DNA of 64,000 nt from Polaribacter sp. Hel1_85 (GCF_000766795.1 NZ_JPDS01000003.1:372001-436000); one strand, 5' to 3'; positions 16,503 through 26,125 are shown, numbered from the stretch's first letter. The notes: generated from the letters alone by a model not told the origin. Numbers and translations are program-made.

Positions 16503-17260
16503 GAATTTAATTTTTGAATCATATGATGTGCAGTCATGTCAAACTGAACAGGAACCAAAGAAACATATCCATTTTCTAATGCAAATACATCTGTATCTTG
16601 ACCTTTATCTTTATTAATAAACTCACCAGAAAGCCAATAATATTCTTTGCCCATTGGGTTTTTACGTTTATCAAAAATCTCTTTCCAATAACCATTTGCT
16701 TGTCTACAAACTTTTACTCCTTTAATTTCTTCTTTCTTTAAATTAGGAATATTTACATTTAATATAATGCCTTCTGGAATGCCATTTAATAAAGCATTTA
16801 AGGTAATATTTTTAATATATTCTTCTGATGGTTTAAAATCTGCATGCCATTTAAAATCTAATAAAGAAAATCCAATTGCAGGTATTCCTTCAATTCCAGC
16901 TTCGATTGCAGCACTCATTGTACCAGAATAGATTACACTTATAGAAGCATTAGACCCATGATTAATACCAGAAACACATAAATCTGGTTTTCTATTTAAA
17001 ATTTCATTAATCGCCATTTTTACACAATCTGCAGGCGTACCAGAACAAGTATATTCTAATTGCGGACCTTCATCAATAGTAATAGGATTACAAGTTAAAA
17101 CATTATCAACCGTTATTGCATGTCCCATTCCACTTTGTGGACTATCTGGCGCAACTACAACTACTTCACCAATTTTATTCATTATTCGAATTAAAGCTCT
17201 TAAACCTGGAGCTGTAATTCCATCATCATTTGTAATTAAAATTAATGGTTTGTCTTGCAT
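16490..17260 (-). CDS. surE: 5'/3'-nucleotidase SurE
   Basis: 256 residues. The N-terminus PLILITNDDGITAPGLRALI carries the metal-binding Asp-Asp pair, and VVVAPDSPQSGMGHAIT and CVSGINHGSNAS complete the active site of the SurE family. The enzyme removes phosphate from nucleoside monophosphates in a metal-dependent way and is linked to stationary-phase survival. It is the first gene of the minus-strand run surE - small membrane protein - lpxB - NlpC/P60. Pairing of surE and lpxB genes in Bacteroidota is familiar. Confidence 0.95.
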   Translation of the reverse strand: MQDKPLILITNDDGITAPGLRALIRIMNKIGEVVVVAPDSPQSGMGHAITVDNVLTCNPITIDEGPQLEYTCSGTPADCVKMAINEILNRKPDLCVSGINHGSNASISVIYSGTMSAAIEAGIEGIPAIGFSLLDFKWHADFKPSEEYIKNITLNALLNGIPEGIILNVNIPNLKKEEIKGVKVCRQANGYWKEIFDKRKNPMGKEYYWLSGEFINKDKGQDTDVFALENGYVSLVPVQFDMTAHHMIQKLNSWEL

Positions 17261-17277
17261 GTTTTAAAATTTTAATA

Positions 17278-17285
17278 CAAATGTA
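17278..17285 (-). promoter_or_regulatory. Bacteroidota -7 promoter element for surE
   Basis: Minus-strand TACATTTG matches TAnnTTTG and lies 18 bases upstream of the surE ATG, giving a very short leader. Confidence 0.45.
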
Positions 17286-17519
17286 ATTGATTTTATACTA
17301 TTTTCTTTTTAACATTTTGTAAAGAATAAAAATTCTCTTTTTTATGTAATTTTGTAGTAGATTGAGACTGTATTTTAGGTTTATAAGGTTAAACACAAAT
17401 GGAAATTATTTCTATATATTTTAAAGGAATACATACTTAATAAAAAAATTTGGCATTATTTTAGTAGTTTAGCAAAGCACAACTAGTAATTACAGCATTA
17501 AAATCACGACATAAGTTTT

Positions 17520-19649
17520 ATGAAGACGAAATATAAGATTACCACATTTTTATTAGCAGCACTAATATTTGTAACTAGCATTCAAACTCAAGCATCTAAT
17601 ACAGTTAAAAACTCAGATCCAGAGAAAGATAAAATCTTAGTTTATATTCTAAGAAATATTCTTACAAGAAGTCATTTTGTTGTAAAAGATATGAATGATG
17701 ATTTTTCTGAATATGTTTTTACTGAATTTATTGATGGTTTAGATCCAAATAAAAGGTACTTCACTCAAAAAGATATTAAAGATTTTTCGGAGTTTAAATA
17801 TGAAATTGATAATCAATTATTAAAAGAAGATGTTTCCTTTTATAATTTGGTTTATGAAAGATTTACCCACAAAATTAAAAATGCAAAATCATATTATGGA
17901 GATTTATTAGCACAACCTTTTAACTTTAAGAAAAAAGAAACTATTGATGTAGATTATGAAAAAGTACCCTTTGCAAAAAATGAAAACCAACTTATAAATT
18001 ACTGGCGTAAACAATTAAAACTAAGCACCTTAATTAGAATTCAAGATAAAATTGAAAAACAAAAAGGGAAAGCAATTAAAGATGAAAATTTTAAAGTTAA
18101 GAATTTTAAAGAGTTAGAAAAAGAAGCACGTTTAGAAGTTCTTAAAAACATGGATGATTTATATTTAAGAATTGAAGAATTAGAACATGAGGATTGGTTT
18201 TCTACTTTCTTAAATAGTGTTGTTGGTGCTTTTGATCCACATACAACTTATATGGCGCCAAATATAAAAGAGCGTTTTGATCAAGATATGTCTGGTAAAT
18301 TAGAAGGAATAGGAGCTAGATTACAGAAAAAAGGAATTTATACCCATGTTTTTGAATTAGTTTCTGGAGGTCCTGCATGGAAACAAGGTGAACTAGAAGC
18401 TGGTGATATTATTTTAGAAGTTGCACAAGGAAATAAAAAAGCTTTAGATATTGTTGGTATGCGTTTATCTGATGCAATTAAATTTATAAAGGGCAAAAAA
18501 GGAACTGAAGTTAAACTTACAGTTAAGAAAAAGTTAGATGGTTCTACTAAAGTGATTTCTATTATTAGAGATGTTGTAGAGTTAGAAGAAACGTTTGTAA
18601 AATCTAGTATTGTAGAAAAAAATGGTAAAAAATATGGAATTATAGATTTACCGAAATTCTACATAGATTTTGATGAAAAGAATTATAGAGATTCTGCCAA
18701 AGACATGGAGAAAGAAATTGAAAGATTAAAAAGTGAAGGTGTTACTGGTTTAATTGTCGATTTAAGAAATAATGGTGGTGGTTCTTTAAAAACAGCTATA
18801 GAAATTAGTGGTTTATTTATTAATGAAGGCCCAATTGTACAAGTAAAATATAGAGGTGAGAATCCTATCATAAAAAAAGATATAGACCCAAAAGTTCAAT
18901 GGGAAGGAGCTGTTGTTGTTTTAGTGAATGAATTTTCTGCTTCTGCATCAGAAATTTTTGCAGCAGCAATGCAAGATTATAAAAGAGCTGTAATTATTGG
19001 TGGAAATCAAACTTATGGTAAAGGAACCGTACAAAGTGTATTACCAATCAATCAGTTTACTAAATATGATAAAAATTTAGGAGCTTTAAAAATGACCATT
19101 CAAAAATTTTATAGAATTAATGGTGGCTCAACTCAAATTGAAGGTGTTTATTCAGACATTGCAATACCAAGTAGATATAGTTATATGAAATTTGGTGAAA
19201 GAGATGTAAATGGAGCTTTAGTTTGGGATAAAGTGGATCAAGCTGAATATTCTCAAACAAACTCTTATGAAAATTTTTCTGATGTAATTTATAATAGCAA
19301 GCAAAGAATTGCTTCTGACTCTAAATTTAAATTGATTAACGAATATGCAAAATGGTTAAAGGAAAATCAAGATGACACTTCTTATTCACTAAACTTTAAA
19401 ATTTTCGAAAAAGAAAATGTAGCTCATGAAAAAGGAGCTGAAAAATTTAAAACTGTTTTTGATTATAAATCTGATTTAACTTTTAATTCGCCAGATTATG
19501 AACTTTCTCTAATTAAGAAAGACACTGCATTAGCTGATAAAAGATTGGCATGGCACAAAAATTTATCTAAAGATGTTTATGTTTTTGAAGCTTTAAATGT
19601 GTTAAGTGAATTAAAATTAAGACCAACAAACGTTTTAGTAAAAAATTAA
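17520..19649 (+). CDS. Carboxy-terminal processing (tail-specific) protease, S41A/Prc type
   Basis: 709 residues with a signal peptide (MKTKYKITTFLLAALIFVTS, cut near IQTQA). A long N-terminal helical region (to about 240) precedes a PDZ domain (GIGARLQKKGIYTHVFELVS to about 345), the S41 protease core and a C-terminal DUF3340-like domain. The catalytic Ser lies in NEFSASASEIFAAAMQD and the Lys in GNQTYGKGTVQ about 26 residues later, as in Prc. It cleaves envelope proteins at hydrophobic C-termini in the periplasm. The gene is monocistronic or joined weakly to the thioesterase, with a terminator hairpin at 19672-19702 between them. Confidence 0.94.
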   Translation: MKTKYKITTFLLAALIFVTSIQTQASNTVKNSDPEKDKILVYILRNILTRSHFVVKDMNDDFSEYVFTEFIDGLDPNKRYFTQKDIKDFSEFKYEIDNQLLKEDVSFYNLVYERFTHKIKNAKSYYGDLLAQPFNFKKKETIDVDYEKVPFAKNENQLINYWRKQLKLSTLIRIQDKIEKQKGKAIKDENFKVKNFKELEKEARLEVLKNMDDLYLRIEELEHEDWFSTFLNSVVGAFDPHTTYMAPNIKERFDQDMSGKLEGIGARLQKKGIYTHVFELVSGGPAWKQGELEAGDIILEVAQGNKKALDIVGMRLSDAIKFIKGKKGTEVKLTVKKKLDGSTKVISIIRDVVELEETFVKSSIVEKNGKKYGIIDLPKFYIDFDEKNYRDSAKDMEKEIERLKSEGVTGLIVDLRNNGGGSLKTAIEISGLFINEGPIVQVKYRGENPIIKKDIDPKVQWEGAVVVLVNEFSASASEIFAAAMQDYKRAVIIGGNQTYGKGTVQSVLPINQFTKYDKNLGALKMTIQKFYRINGGSTQIEGVYSDIAIPSRYSYMKFGERDVNGALVWDKVDQAEYSQTNSYENFSDVIYNSKQRIASDSKFKLINEYAKWLKENQDDTSYSLNFKIFEKENVAHEKGAEKFKTVFDYKSDLTFNSPDYELSLIKKDTALADKRLAWHKNLSKDVYVFEALNVLSELKLRPTNVLVKN

Positions 19650-19671
19650 AAAATAATTATTTAATTATAAT

Positions 19672-19702
19672 AAACCTGATAATATAATATTATCAGGTTT
19701 TT
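19672..19702 (+). terminator. Rho-independent terminator after the Prc-type protease gene
   Basis: AAACCTGATAATAT pairs with ATATTATCAGGTTT and is followed by T residues, 23 bases after the stop codon. Confidence 0.8.
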
Positions 19703-19715
19703 AAATACCCAAAAA

Positions 19716-20162
19716 ATGAGCTTTACAGTAACATTTCACACAAAATGGTCTGACTTTGACCCAAACAGACACATGCGTCATACAGCATATAATGACTATG
19801 CTGCAGAAGTAAGAGTAAGATATTTTAGAGATCAAAACTTCTCTATAGAAGAATTTACAAAACACAATATTGGGCCTATTTTATTTACAGAAGAAACATC
19901 CTTTAGAAAAGAAATTCATTTAGGAGAAAACATAACGGTAGATTTTAAACTTTCTGGTTTATCAAAAAACAATGAGCGTTGGAAAATAACACATCAAGTT
20001 TTTAATGAAGCAGGAAAATTATCTGCAATCGTAAAAGTTTACGGAGCCTGGATAGATTTAACTAAAAGAAAGCTAACAGTTCCGCCAAAAGAAGCGCAAC
20101 ATCTTTTTGATGATGCTGAAAGAAGTGAAACTTTTGAAGAAATATTATTAACTAGAAGTTAA
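19716..20162 (+). CDS. Acyl-CoA thioesterase, hot-dog fold (4HBT-like)
   Basis: 148 residues, typical of the 4-hydroxybenzoyl-CoA thioesterase/YbgC group. The N-terminus FHTKWSDFDPNRHMRHTAYN corresponds to the active-site region of the fold, where an Asp and a following His/Asn-containing helix act on the thioester; the C-terminal VYGAWIDLTKRKLTVPP is a beta-strand shared with this family. The substrate acyl-CoA is not predictable. It is cytoplasmic, with no signal peptide. Its only link to neighbours is the terminator on each side. Confidence 0.85.
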   Translation: MSFTVTFHTKWSDFDPNRHMRHTAYNDYAAEVRVRYFRDQNFSIEEFTKHNIGPILFTEETSFRKEIHLGENITVDFKLSGLSKNNERWKITHQVFNEAGKLSAIVKVYGAWIDLTKRKLTVPPKEAQHLFDDAERSETFEEILLTRS

Positions 20163-20167
20163 AAAAC

Positions 20168-20200
20168 AAAAAACCGCCTAAATAATTTAGACGGTTTTTT
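20168..20200. terminator. Terminator between convergent thioesterase and galactose symporter genes
   Basis: AAAACCGCCTAAA and TTTAGACGGTTTT pair with one mismatch, with a T-run on the plus strand and an A-run on the other side, so it may serve both convergent genes. Confidence 0.75.
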
Positions 20201-20223
20201 TATGCTTTGTTAATCCGTAATTT

Positions 20224-21852
20224 CTACCAGAATAAAGAATATAATACTGCAAGTATAATACACACTGCAATAGAACCAATATTAAATAATGGTGTTGTTT
20301 TAAATAATTCTTTTGAAATTTCAATTCCTTTAGGGTCATCTGCACCTTTATTTTGCATATTACTCATTACCATAATTATAACTAAAGTTAAAACTGTGGT
20401 TATTCCCATTTGATGCATCCAAGGCTCAAAAACTGGAATAGGAATGAATTTTAGAGCAAATGCAATTGGAATTGATAAAACTGCTCCCCAAATTGCAGCA
20501 TTGTTTGTAGTTTTCTTCCAAAATAAACCTAATAAGAAAACTGCTAAAATACCAGGACTTACAATTCCTGTATATTCTTGTATAAATTGAAATGCTTGAT
20601 CAATCCCTCCTAATAAAGGTGCAACAATAACAGCAATTAATAAAGCAACTGCTGCAGAAATTCTCCCCACATTTACTGTAGTTTTATCATCTGCATTTTT
20701 GTTGATGTATTGCTTATAAATATCCATAGTAAATATGGTTGACGTAGAATTTAACATAGAAGCCAAAGAAGACACAACTGCTGCTGCTAGTGCAGCAAAA
20801 GCAACACCCTTGAGGCCTGTTGGTAAAAACTGTAATAACCAAGGATATGCTTTATCCGCTTGTTCTGCAGAAGGCATGTTTAACATACCTGCTTCTCCTA
20901 AATTAGCCATAATAGAAGGGTCATTTACCATTACATAAGCTGCAATTCCAGGAATTACAACTATTAAAGGAATAATTAATTTTAAAAATGCAGCTAATAA
21001 AATCCCTTTTTGAGATTCTTTTAAAGATTTAGCTGCTAAAGTTCTTTGAATAATATATTGGTTGAAACCCCAATAATATAAGTTTGCAACCCATAAACCA
21101 CCTACTAATACCCAAATACCAGGTAAGTTTACATAATTATCATTAGATTCTTCTAATATCATATGAAACTTTTCTGGAGCAGCTTCTAACACTTTAGAAA
21201 AACCAGCTAAAACTCCTTCTCCTCCAGAAACAGTATTTAAAGCTAAATAAGTAGTTACTAAACCCCCTAACACTAAAAACACAACCTGTATTACATCTGT
21301 CCAAGCAACGGCAGACAAACCTCCATATAATGAATATGCTGCTGCAAATAAAGCCAAACCAATGATTGCATACATCATATCTACTCCCATAATAGTCTCT
21401 ATTGCTAATCCTCCTAAATATAACACAGAAGCAAGATTTACAAAAATGTATAAGGCTAACCAAAATACAGCTAAAATTGTTTTTAGATTTGTTGAAAAAC
21501 GTTTTTCAACAAACTCAGGAATTGTATACAATCCTTTTTCAATAAAAATTGGTAAAAAATATTTACCAACTATAATTAAAGTTAAAGCCGCCATCCACTC
21601 ATAAGAAGCAATTGCTATCCCTAAAGCAAAACCAGAACCAGACATTCCTATAAACTGTTCTGCAGAAATATTTGCTGCAATTAAAGAAGTACCAATAGCC
21701 CACCATGGTAAAGATTTACTTGCTAAAAAGTAATCTTCTGCATTCTTTTGATGTCCTTTTTTATCACGGGAAACCCATAATCCTACACCTAAAATTAAAA
21801 TGGCATAAGCGATGAAGACAACATAGTCCCACATTTCAAATCCTGCTGTCAT
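20224..21852 (-). CDS. Sodium/galactose symporter, SSS family (vSGLT-like)
   Basis: 542 residues, nearly the length of Vibrio parahaemolyticus vSGLT, which it resembles closely along its length. The residues known to bind galactose in vSGLT are all in recognisable context: Gln in ANISAEQFIGM, Glu in ASYEWMAA, Asn and Tyr in LYYWGFNQYIIQ, Lys in AAFLKLIIP and Gln in FQFIQEYTG. It should import galactose (or glucose) with Na+ through about 14 helices. It diverges from the GntR-type regulator followed by galM-galK-galT, which supports galactose as the substrate. Confidence 0.94.
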   Translation of the reverse strand: MTAGFEMWDYVVFIAYAILILGVGLWVSRDKKGHQKNAEDYFLASKSLPWWAIGTSLIAANISAEQFIGMSGSGFALGIAIASYEWMAALTLIIVGKYFLPIFIEKGLYTIPEFVEKRFSTNLKTILAVFWLALYIFVNLASVLYLGGLAIETIMGVDMMYAIIGLALFAAAYSLYGGLSAVAWTDVIQVVFLVLGGLVTTYLALNTVSGGEGVLAGFSKVLEAAPEKFHMILEESNDNYVNLPGIWVLVGGLWVANLYYWGFNQYIIQRTLAAKSLKESQKGILLAAFLKLIIPLIVVIPGIAAYVMVNDPSIMANLGEAGMLNMPSAEQADKAYPWLLQFLPTGLKGVAFAALAAAVVSSLASMLNSTSTIFTMDIYKQYINKNADDKTTVNVGRISAAVALLIAVIVAPLLGGIDQAFQFIQEYTGIVSPGILAVFLLGLFWKKTTNNAAIWGAVLSIPIAFALKFIPIPVFEPWMHQMGITTVLTLVIIMVMSNMQNKGADDPKGIEISKELFKTTPLFNIGSIAVCIILAVLYSLFW

Positions 21853-21888
21853 AATTGTTATTTTTTATTAAGTTAATTTTATAATGTT

Positions 21889-21896
21889 CAAATATA
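21889..21896 (-). promoter_or_regulatory. Bacteroidota -7 promoter element for the galactose symporter gene
   Basis: Minus-strand TATATTTG is an exact TAnnTTTG match 37 bases upstream of the symporter start codon, about 46 bases from the palindrome at 21942-21957. Confidence 0.5.
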
Positions 21897-21941
21897 TATA
21901 TATTATTTTAAGAATAATAAAAAAAAACGCTCTTTTTTACA

Positions 21942-21957
21942 ACTAGTAGGTACTAGT
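21942..21957. promoter_or_regulatory. Palindromic operator candidate of the galactose module
   Basis: ACTAGTA-GG-TACTAGT is a perfect 7+2+7 palindrome in the divergent region between the symporter and regulator genes. It lies just upstream of the -7 element of the regulator promoter (21979-21986), where the -33 region is expected. Its layout resembles operators of AraR-type regulators, which also join a GntR DNA-binding domain to a sugar-binding domain. Confidence 0.65.
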
Positions 21958-21978
21958 GGGTTTTTGTAATATAATTTG

Positions 21979-21986
21979 TATATTTG
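21979..21986 (+). promoter_or_regulatory. Bacteroidota -7 promoter element for the galactose regulator/gal operon
   Basis: TATATTTG matches TAnnTTTG nine bases before the ATG at 21995. The transcript would be nearly leaderless, which argues against the upstream GTG at 21956 as the start. Confidence 0.45.
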
Positions 21987-21994
21987 TAAACTAT

Positions 21995-22987
21995 ATGATT
22001 CAAGTTAAAAATAAAATAGGAGTTCCTAAATACAAACAAATCATCCACAATATTGAGGATGCAATAAATAATGGAAAACTAAAAAAAGGAGACAAACTAC
22101 CTTCTGTTAATGAAATTAAAAAACTCAATAAACTTTCTAGAGATACGGTTTTAATGGCTTTTAACGAATTAAAAAATAGAGGAATCATTCAATCTGTAGT
22201 TGGTAAAGGATATTATGTTTCTAGTGAAAATATAAATGTACAGCAAAAAATATTTTTGCTTTTTGATGAATTAAATTCCTTTAAAGAAGATTTGTATAAT
22301 TCGTTTTTAGAAAATTTAGAAGAACATATTCAAGTTGATATTTTCTTTCATCATTTTAATGAAACTATTTTTCAAAAACTGATTCAGGATAATGCAGGTG
22401 ATTATAATTCTTATGTAATTATGCCAGCAAATTTTAAAAACACTAGCCAAACTATTCAAATTTTACCAAAAGACAAAGTGTATATTTTAGATCAAATTCA
22501 TGAAGATTTGGAAAACTACTCATCTATCTATCAAAATTTCGAAAAAGCTATTTATACCAATTTAAATACGATTTCAGATTCAATAAAAAAATACCATAAA
22601 CTTAATTTTATAGCTTTAAATCATAATCAACCTAAAAGTTTAATAAAAGGTTTTGTTCAATTCTGTGAAGAAAAAGAAATCCCTTTTGAAATAGTCGAAA
22701 AAACATCAGAACAACCTTTAATAAAAGGAGAATTATTTATAATTCCAGATGATAAAAGCTTACTAAGAATTATCAAAAAAATGAAAAGACAAAGCTTTGT
22801 TTTAGGTAAAGATATTGGTGTAATTTCTTATAATGACACTTTATTAAAAGAAATTGTTGAAGGTGGTATTACAACCATAACTACAGATTTTAATGAAATG
22901 GGAAAAAACTTGGCTCAAATGATTTTGAATAAAGAACAAGAAAAAATAGAAAACCCAAACAAACTTATTATTAGAAACTCAATATAA
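21995..22987 (+). CDS. GntR-type transcriptional regulator with LacI-like sugar-sensing domain
   Basis: 330 residues from the ATG at 21995; an in-frame GTG at 21956 lies upstream of the -7 promoter element and encodes an unlikely hydrophobic prefix. Residues 1-75 are a GntR winged helix (PKYKQIIHNIEDAINNGKLK, KGDKLPSVNEIKKLNKLSRD). Residues about 80-330 look like a periplasmic-binding/LacI-type sensor (IGVISYNDTLLKEIVEGGIT and TTDFNEMGKNLAQMIL near the end), as in AraR. It probably senses galactose or a derivative and represses this operon and the divergent symporter gene through the palindrome at 21942-21957. The next gene begins six bases after its stop. Confidence 0.88.
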   Translation: MIQVKNKIGVPKYKQIIHNIEDAINNGKLKKGDKLPSVNEIKKLNKLSRDTVLMAFNELKNRGIIQSVVGKGYYVSSENINVQQKIFLLFDELNSFKEDLYNSFLENLEEHIQVDIFFHHFNETIFQKLIQDNAGDYNSYVIMPANFKNTSQTIQILPKDKVYILDQIHEDLENYSSIYQNFEKAIYTNLNTISDSIKKYHKLNFIALNHNQPKSLIKGFVQFCEEKEIPFEIVEKTSEQPLIKGELFIIPDDKSLLRIIKKMKRQSFVLGKDIGVISYNDTLLKEIVEGGITTITTDFNEMGKNLAQMILNKEQEKIENPNKLIIRNSI

Positions 22988-22993
22988 AAAACT

Positions 22994-23884
22994 GTGTATA
23001 CAATAAACCACAACTTAGAGGCAAATATATTAGAAGTAAAAAATTCTGATAATACTGTTTTTGGAAAAATCTTCTTAAACCAAGGTGCTAGTTTACAAGA
23101 ATTAACCTTAAATAAAAAAGCAATTATTCAAGATTTAAATCCATTAACCTATGATTCTACTTTTGCTTCTTCAATTCTATTCCCTTTTGCTAATAGAATT
23201 AAAGACGGAATTTATTCTTTTAATAATGAAGAGTTTATACTAGAAAAAAATCAAGAAGAAGAACAAAATGCACTTCATGGTTTTGTTTATAATAAAACGT
23301 TTAAAATTTTATCAAAAAACACTTCAGAAACAAAAGTAAGCATCACTTTAGAATATATTGAAAATGTAAAAACAAAAGGATTTCCTTATAAATACTCAAT
23401 TTTAGTAACCTATGTTTTTAGTGATGACGCTTTAAGCTTAAAAGTTGATGTTAAAAATACTGATGACAAAAATTTCCCTTTTACTTTAGGATGGCATCCT
23501 TATTTTATTAGTGATAGTTTATCTGAAAGTATTTTAAATTTCGATTGTAAAGAAAAGCTAATTATTGGAAAAAGAAATATTACAACAGGTACAGAAAATA
23601 TTCAATCTAAAATATCATTAGATATTAAAGACAAACAATTAGATGATTGTTGGGCTTTAAATTCTGATAAAGTTCAGTTTAAAACTCCAAAATATCAATT
23701 AAATTTTTCTTCTTCTGTAAAAGAGAACTTTTTACAAGCTTACACTCCACCAAGATTAAATACAATAGCTATCGAACCTACAACTGGAGTTTCTGATAGC
23801 TTTAATAATAAAATAGGCCTACAAACTTTACTACCAGGCAAAGAATTCTCTATTACTTGGAAAATAAAAATTAATAATATTTAA
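22994..23884 (+). CDS. galM: Aldose 1-epimerase (galactose mutarotase)
   Basis: 296 residues. It has the conserved His in NALHGFVYN, the second His in TLGWHPYFI and the catalytic Glu in IAIEPTTGVSDSFNN, as in the galactose mutarotase superfamily. It interconverts alpha and beta anomers so that alpha-D-galactose reaches galactokinase. The start is GTG at 22994; the frame is the same as that of the regulator gene and is closed by the regulator stop nine bases upstream, so no earlier start is possible. It is the second gene of the gal operon. Confidence 0.87.
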   Translation: MYTINHNLEANILEVKNSDNTVFGKIFLNQGASLQELTLNKKAIIQDLNPLTYDSTFASSILFPFANRIKDGIYSFNNEEFILEKNQEEEQNALHGFVYNKTFKILSKNTSETKVSITLEYIENVKTKGFPYKYSILVTYVFSDDALSLKVDVKNTDDKNFPFTLGWHPYFISDSLSESILNFDCKEKLIIGKRNITTGTENIQSKISLDIKDKQLDDCWALNSDKVQFKTPKYQLNFSSSVKENFLQAYTPPRLNTIAIEPTTGVSDSFNNKIGLQTLLPGKEFSITWKIKINNI

Positions 23885-23894
23885 CGAAACTAAA

Positions 23895-25043
23895 ATGAGT
23901 GCAACACTAATTAAGGATGTTAAAGATACATTCATCAAGAAATTTAAAACAGAACCTTTATTAATTTTTTCTCCTGGAAGAATAAATATTATTGGAGAAC
24001 ACACAGATTATAATGATGGTTTTGTATTTCCTGCTGCAGTAAACAAAGGAATTGCAGCAGCTGTTCAAAAAAGTGATTCTGGTAACTCTACAGCCATTGC
24101 TTTAGATTTAGACAGTACAATAGAATTTGAATTAGACAAATTAAAACCTTCTAAAGAAGGAAGTTGGGAAAATTATGTTTTTGGTGTTGTTGCAGAAATT
24201 CAAAATAGAAATAAAATTGTTGGAGATTTCAATATTATTTTTAAAGGAAATATTCCTGGAGGAGCAGGTATGTCATCTTCTGCAGCTTTAGAAAATTCTG
24301 TTGTTTTTGGTTTAAATGAATTGTTTGATTTAGAACTAACAAAACATGAAATGATTTTAATATCACAAAAAGCAGAACATAATTATGTTGGTGTTAATTG
24401 TGGAATTATGGATCAATATGCAAGCATGTTTGGAATTAAAGACAATGCTTTGCATTTAGACTGTAGAACTGTAGCATCTAAACCATATAAAATAGATTTT
24501 AAAGATCATCAATTAATGTTAATTAATACCAATGTAAAACACAGTTTGACTGACAGTGCATATAATGATAGACGCTCTGCTTGCGAAAGTATTTCAGAAT
24601 TATTAGGAATTAAAGCATTAAGAGATGCAACTGAGGCAGATTTAGAAACTGTAATAGACAAGGTTACGCCTACTAACTATCAAAAAGCCTTATATGTTAT
24701 TCAAGAAAATGCTAGAACTATTAAAGCTGCTAAAGCTATTGAAGAAAATGATTTAGAATTATTAGGATCTTTAATTTATCAATCTCACGCAGGTTTATCA
24801 GATCAATACAAAGTAAGTTGTGATGAATTAGATTTTCTTGTTGCACAAGCAAAAAAAAACAAATATGTTTTAGGTGCAAGAATGATGGGTGGAGGTTTTG
24901 GTGGATGCACCATTAACTTAATTGCAAAAACGGAAGCAAAATCTTTTGCTGAAACTGCTTCTAAAGCTTACAAAAATAAATTTAACAATGAATGTTCAGT
25001 GTATTTTATTGAACTTTCTGAAGGAACACATATCGTAAAATAA
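23895..25043 (+). CDS. galK: Galactokinase
   Basis: 382 residues, the usual length. The N-terminus contains the galactokinase signature SPGRINIIGEHTDYNDGFVF, then the GHMP ATP-binding loop GNIPGGAGMSSSAALENS, the catalytic-base region GVNCGIMDQYASMFG and the C-terminal GARMMGGGFGGCTINL. It phosphorylates alpha-D-galactose at C1 in the cytoplasm. It lies between galM and galT with short gaps, completing the first steps of the Leloir pathway. Confidence 0.97.
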   Translation: MSATLIKDVKDTFIKKFKTEPLLIFSPGRINIIGEHTDYNDGFVFPAAVNKGIAAAVQKSDSGNSTAIALDLDSTIEFELDKLKPSKEGSWENYVFGVVAEIQNRNKIVGDFNIIFKGNIPGGAGMSSSAALENSVVFGLNELFDLELTKHEMILISQKAEHNYVGVNCGIMDQYASMFGIKDNALHLDCRTVASKPYKIDFKDHQLMLINTNVKHSLTDSAYNDRRSACESISELLGIKALRDATEADLETVIDKVTPTNYQKALYVIQENARTIKAAKAIEENDLELLGSLIYQSHAGLSDQYKVSCDELDFLVAQAKKNKYVLGARMMGGGFGGCTINLIAKTEAKSFAETASKAYKNKFNNECSVYFIELSEGTHIVK

Positions 25044-25062
25044 TTTACTTAGAAACAAAAAA

Positions 25063-26085
25063 ATGAGCAATACAAACTTACAAGATTATTCGCACAAGCG
25101 TTTTAATATTCTTACAGGAGAATGGGTTTTAGTTTCTCCACACAGAGCAAAAAGACCTTGGCAAGGACAAAATGAAGAAGTAAATAACGAGAAAAGACCT
25201 ACACATGATCCTTCTTGTTATTTATGTGCTGGTAACACAAGAATTAATGGTGAAGTAAATCCTGATTATAAAGATGTTTTTGTTTTTACAAACGATTTTG
25301 CTGCTTTACAAAACGATTCGCCAACATTTAATGTAAATGACGGGCTTTTAAAAGCGCAAAGTGAAACAGGTATTTGTAAAGTAATTTGTTTTAGCCCAGA
25401 CCATTCAAAAAGTTTGGCAGATATGTCTGTTTCAGAAATTCAAAAAGTAGTTTTTGCTTGGCAAAAAGAATATACAGAATTATCTGAAAATCCTAAAATC
25501 AATTATGTTCAGATTTTTGAAAATAAAGGGTCAGTAATGGGTTGCAGTAATCCACATCCTCATGGACAAATCTGGAGTCAATCTTCTTTACCAAACGAAG
25601 TCGCTAAGAAAAACATGCAACAATTAAACTACTTCAACAAAAATAACAGTAGTTTATTAGGAGATTATTTAACACAAGAATTAGAAAAACAAGAACGTAT
25701 AATTTTTGAAAATGATGGTTTTGTTGTTTTAGTTCCTTTTTGGGCAATTTGGCCATTTGAAGCTATGATTATTCCCAAAAGACATTTGTCTAATATTTTA
25801 GATATGACTGAAGAAGAAACTTTACAATACTCTGAAGCAATTGCAGTTTTAACAAAGGCATATGATAAAATTTTTAATACTTCTTTCCCATATTCTAGTG
25901 GAATTCATCAAGCTCCAACAGATGGTAATGAAAATAAACACTGGCATTGGCACATGAGTTTTTATCCACCATTATTAAGAAGTGCTTCTGTTAAGAAATT
26001 TATGGTTGGTTATGAAATGTTTGGTACTCCACAAAGAGATATTACTGCAGAACAAGCTGTAAAAATGATAAAAGACTGTTTGTAA
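25063..26085 (+). CDS. galT: UDP-glucose--hexose-1-phosphate uridylyltransferase
   Basis: 340 residues. It shows the zinc-binding Cys pair in SCYLCAGNTRING, the active-site CSNPHPHGQIWSQSS with the nucleophilic His of the His-Pro-His triad, and the late HWHWHMSFYPP motif. It exchanges UMP between UDP-glucose and galactose 1-phosphate. It ends the operon regulator-galM-galK-galT; a strong terminator hairpin follows. A UDP-glucose 4-epimerase gene is not in the window. Confidence 0.97.
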   Translation: MSNTNLQDYSHKRFNILTGEWVLVSPHRAKRPWQGQNEEVNNEKRPTHDPSCYLCAGNTRINGEVNPDYKDVFVFTNDFAALQNDSPTFNVNDGLLKAQSETGICKVICFSPDHSKSLADMSVSEIQKVVFAWQKEYTELSENPKINYVQIFENKGSVMGCSNPHPHGQIWSQSSLPNEVAKKNMQQLNYFNKNNSSLLGDYLTQELEKQERIIFENDGFVVLVPFWAIWPFEAMIIPKRHLSNILDMTEEETLQYSEAIAVLTKAYDKIFNTSFPYSSGIHQAPTDGNENKHWHWHMSFYPPLLRSASVKKFMVGYEMFGTPQRDITAEQAVKMIKDCL

Positions 26086-26125
26086 TCTTAACAAACTTCT
26101 TTGACCCCTGAAAAATATTACAGGC

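Noticed and set aside
21956-21994. An upstream GTG start for the galactose regulator
   Set aside because: It would place the start before the TAnnTTTG element and add a hydrophobic prefix without similarity to GntR proteins.
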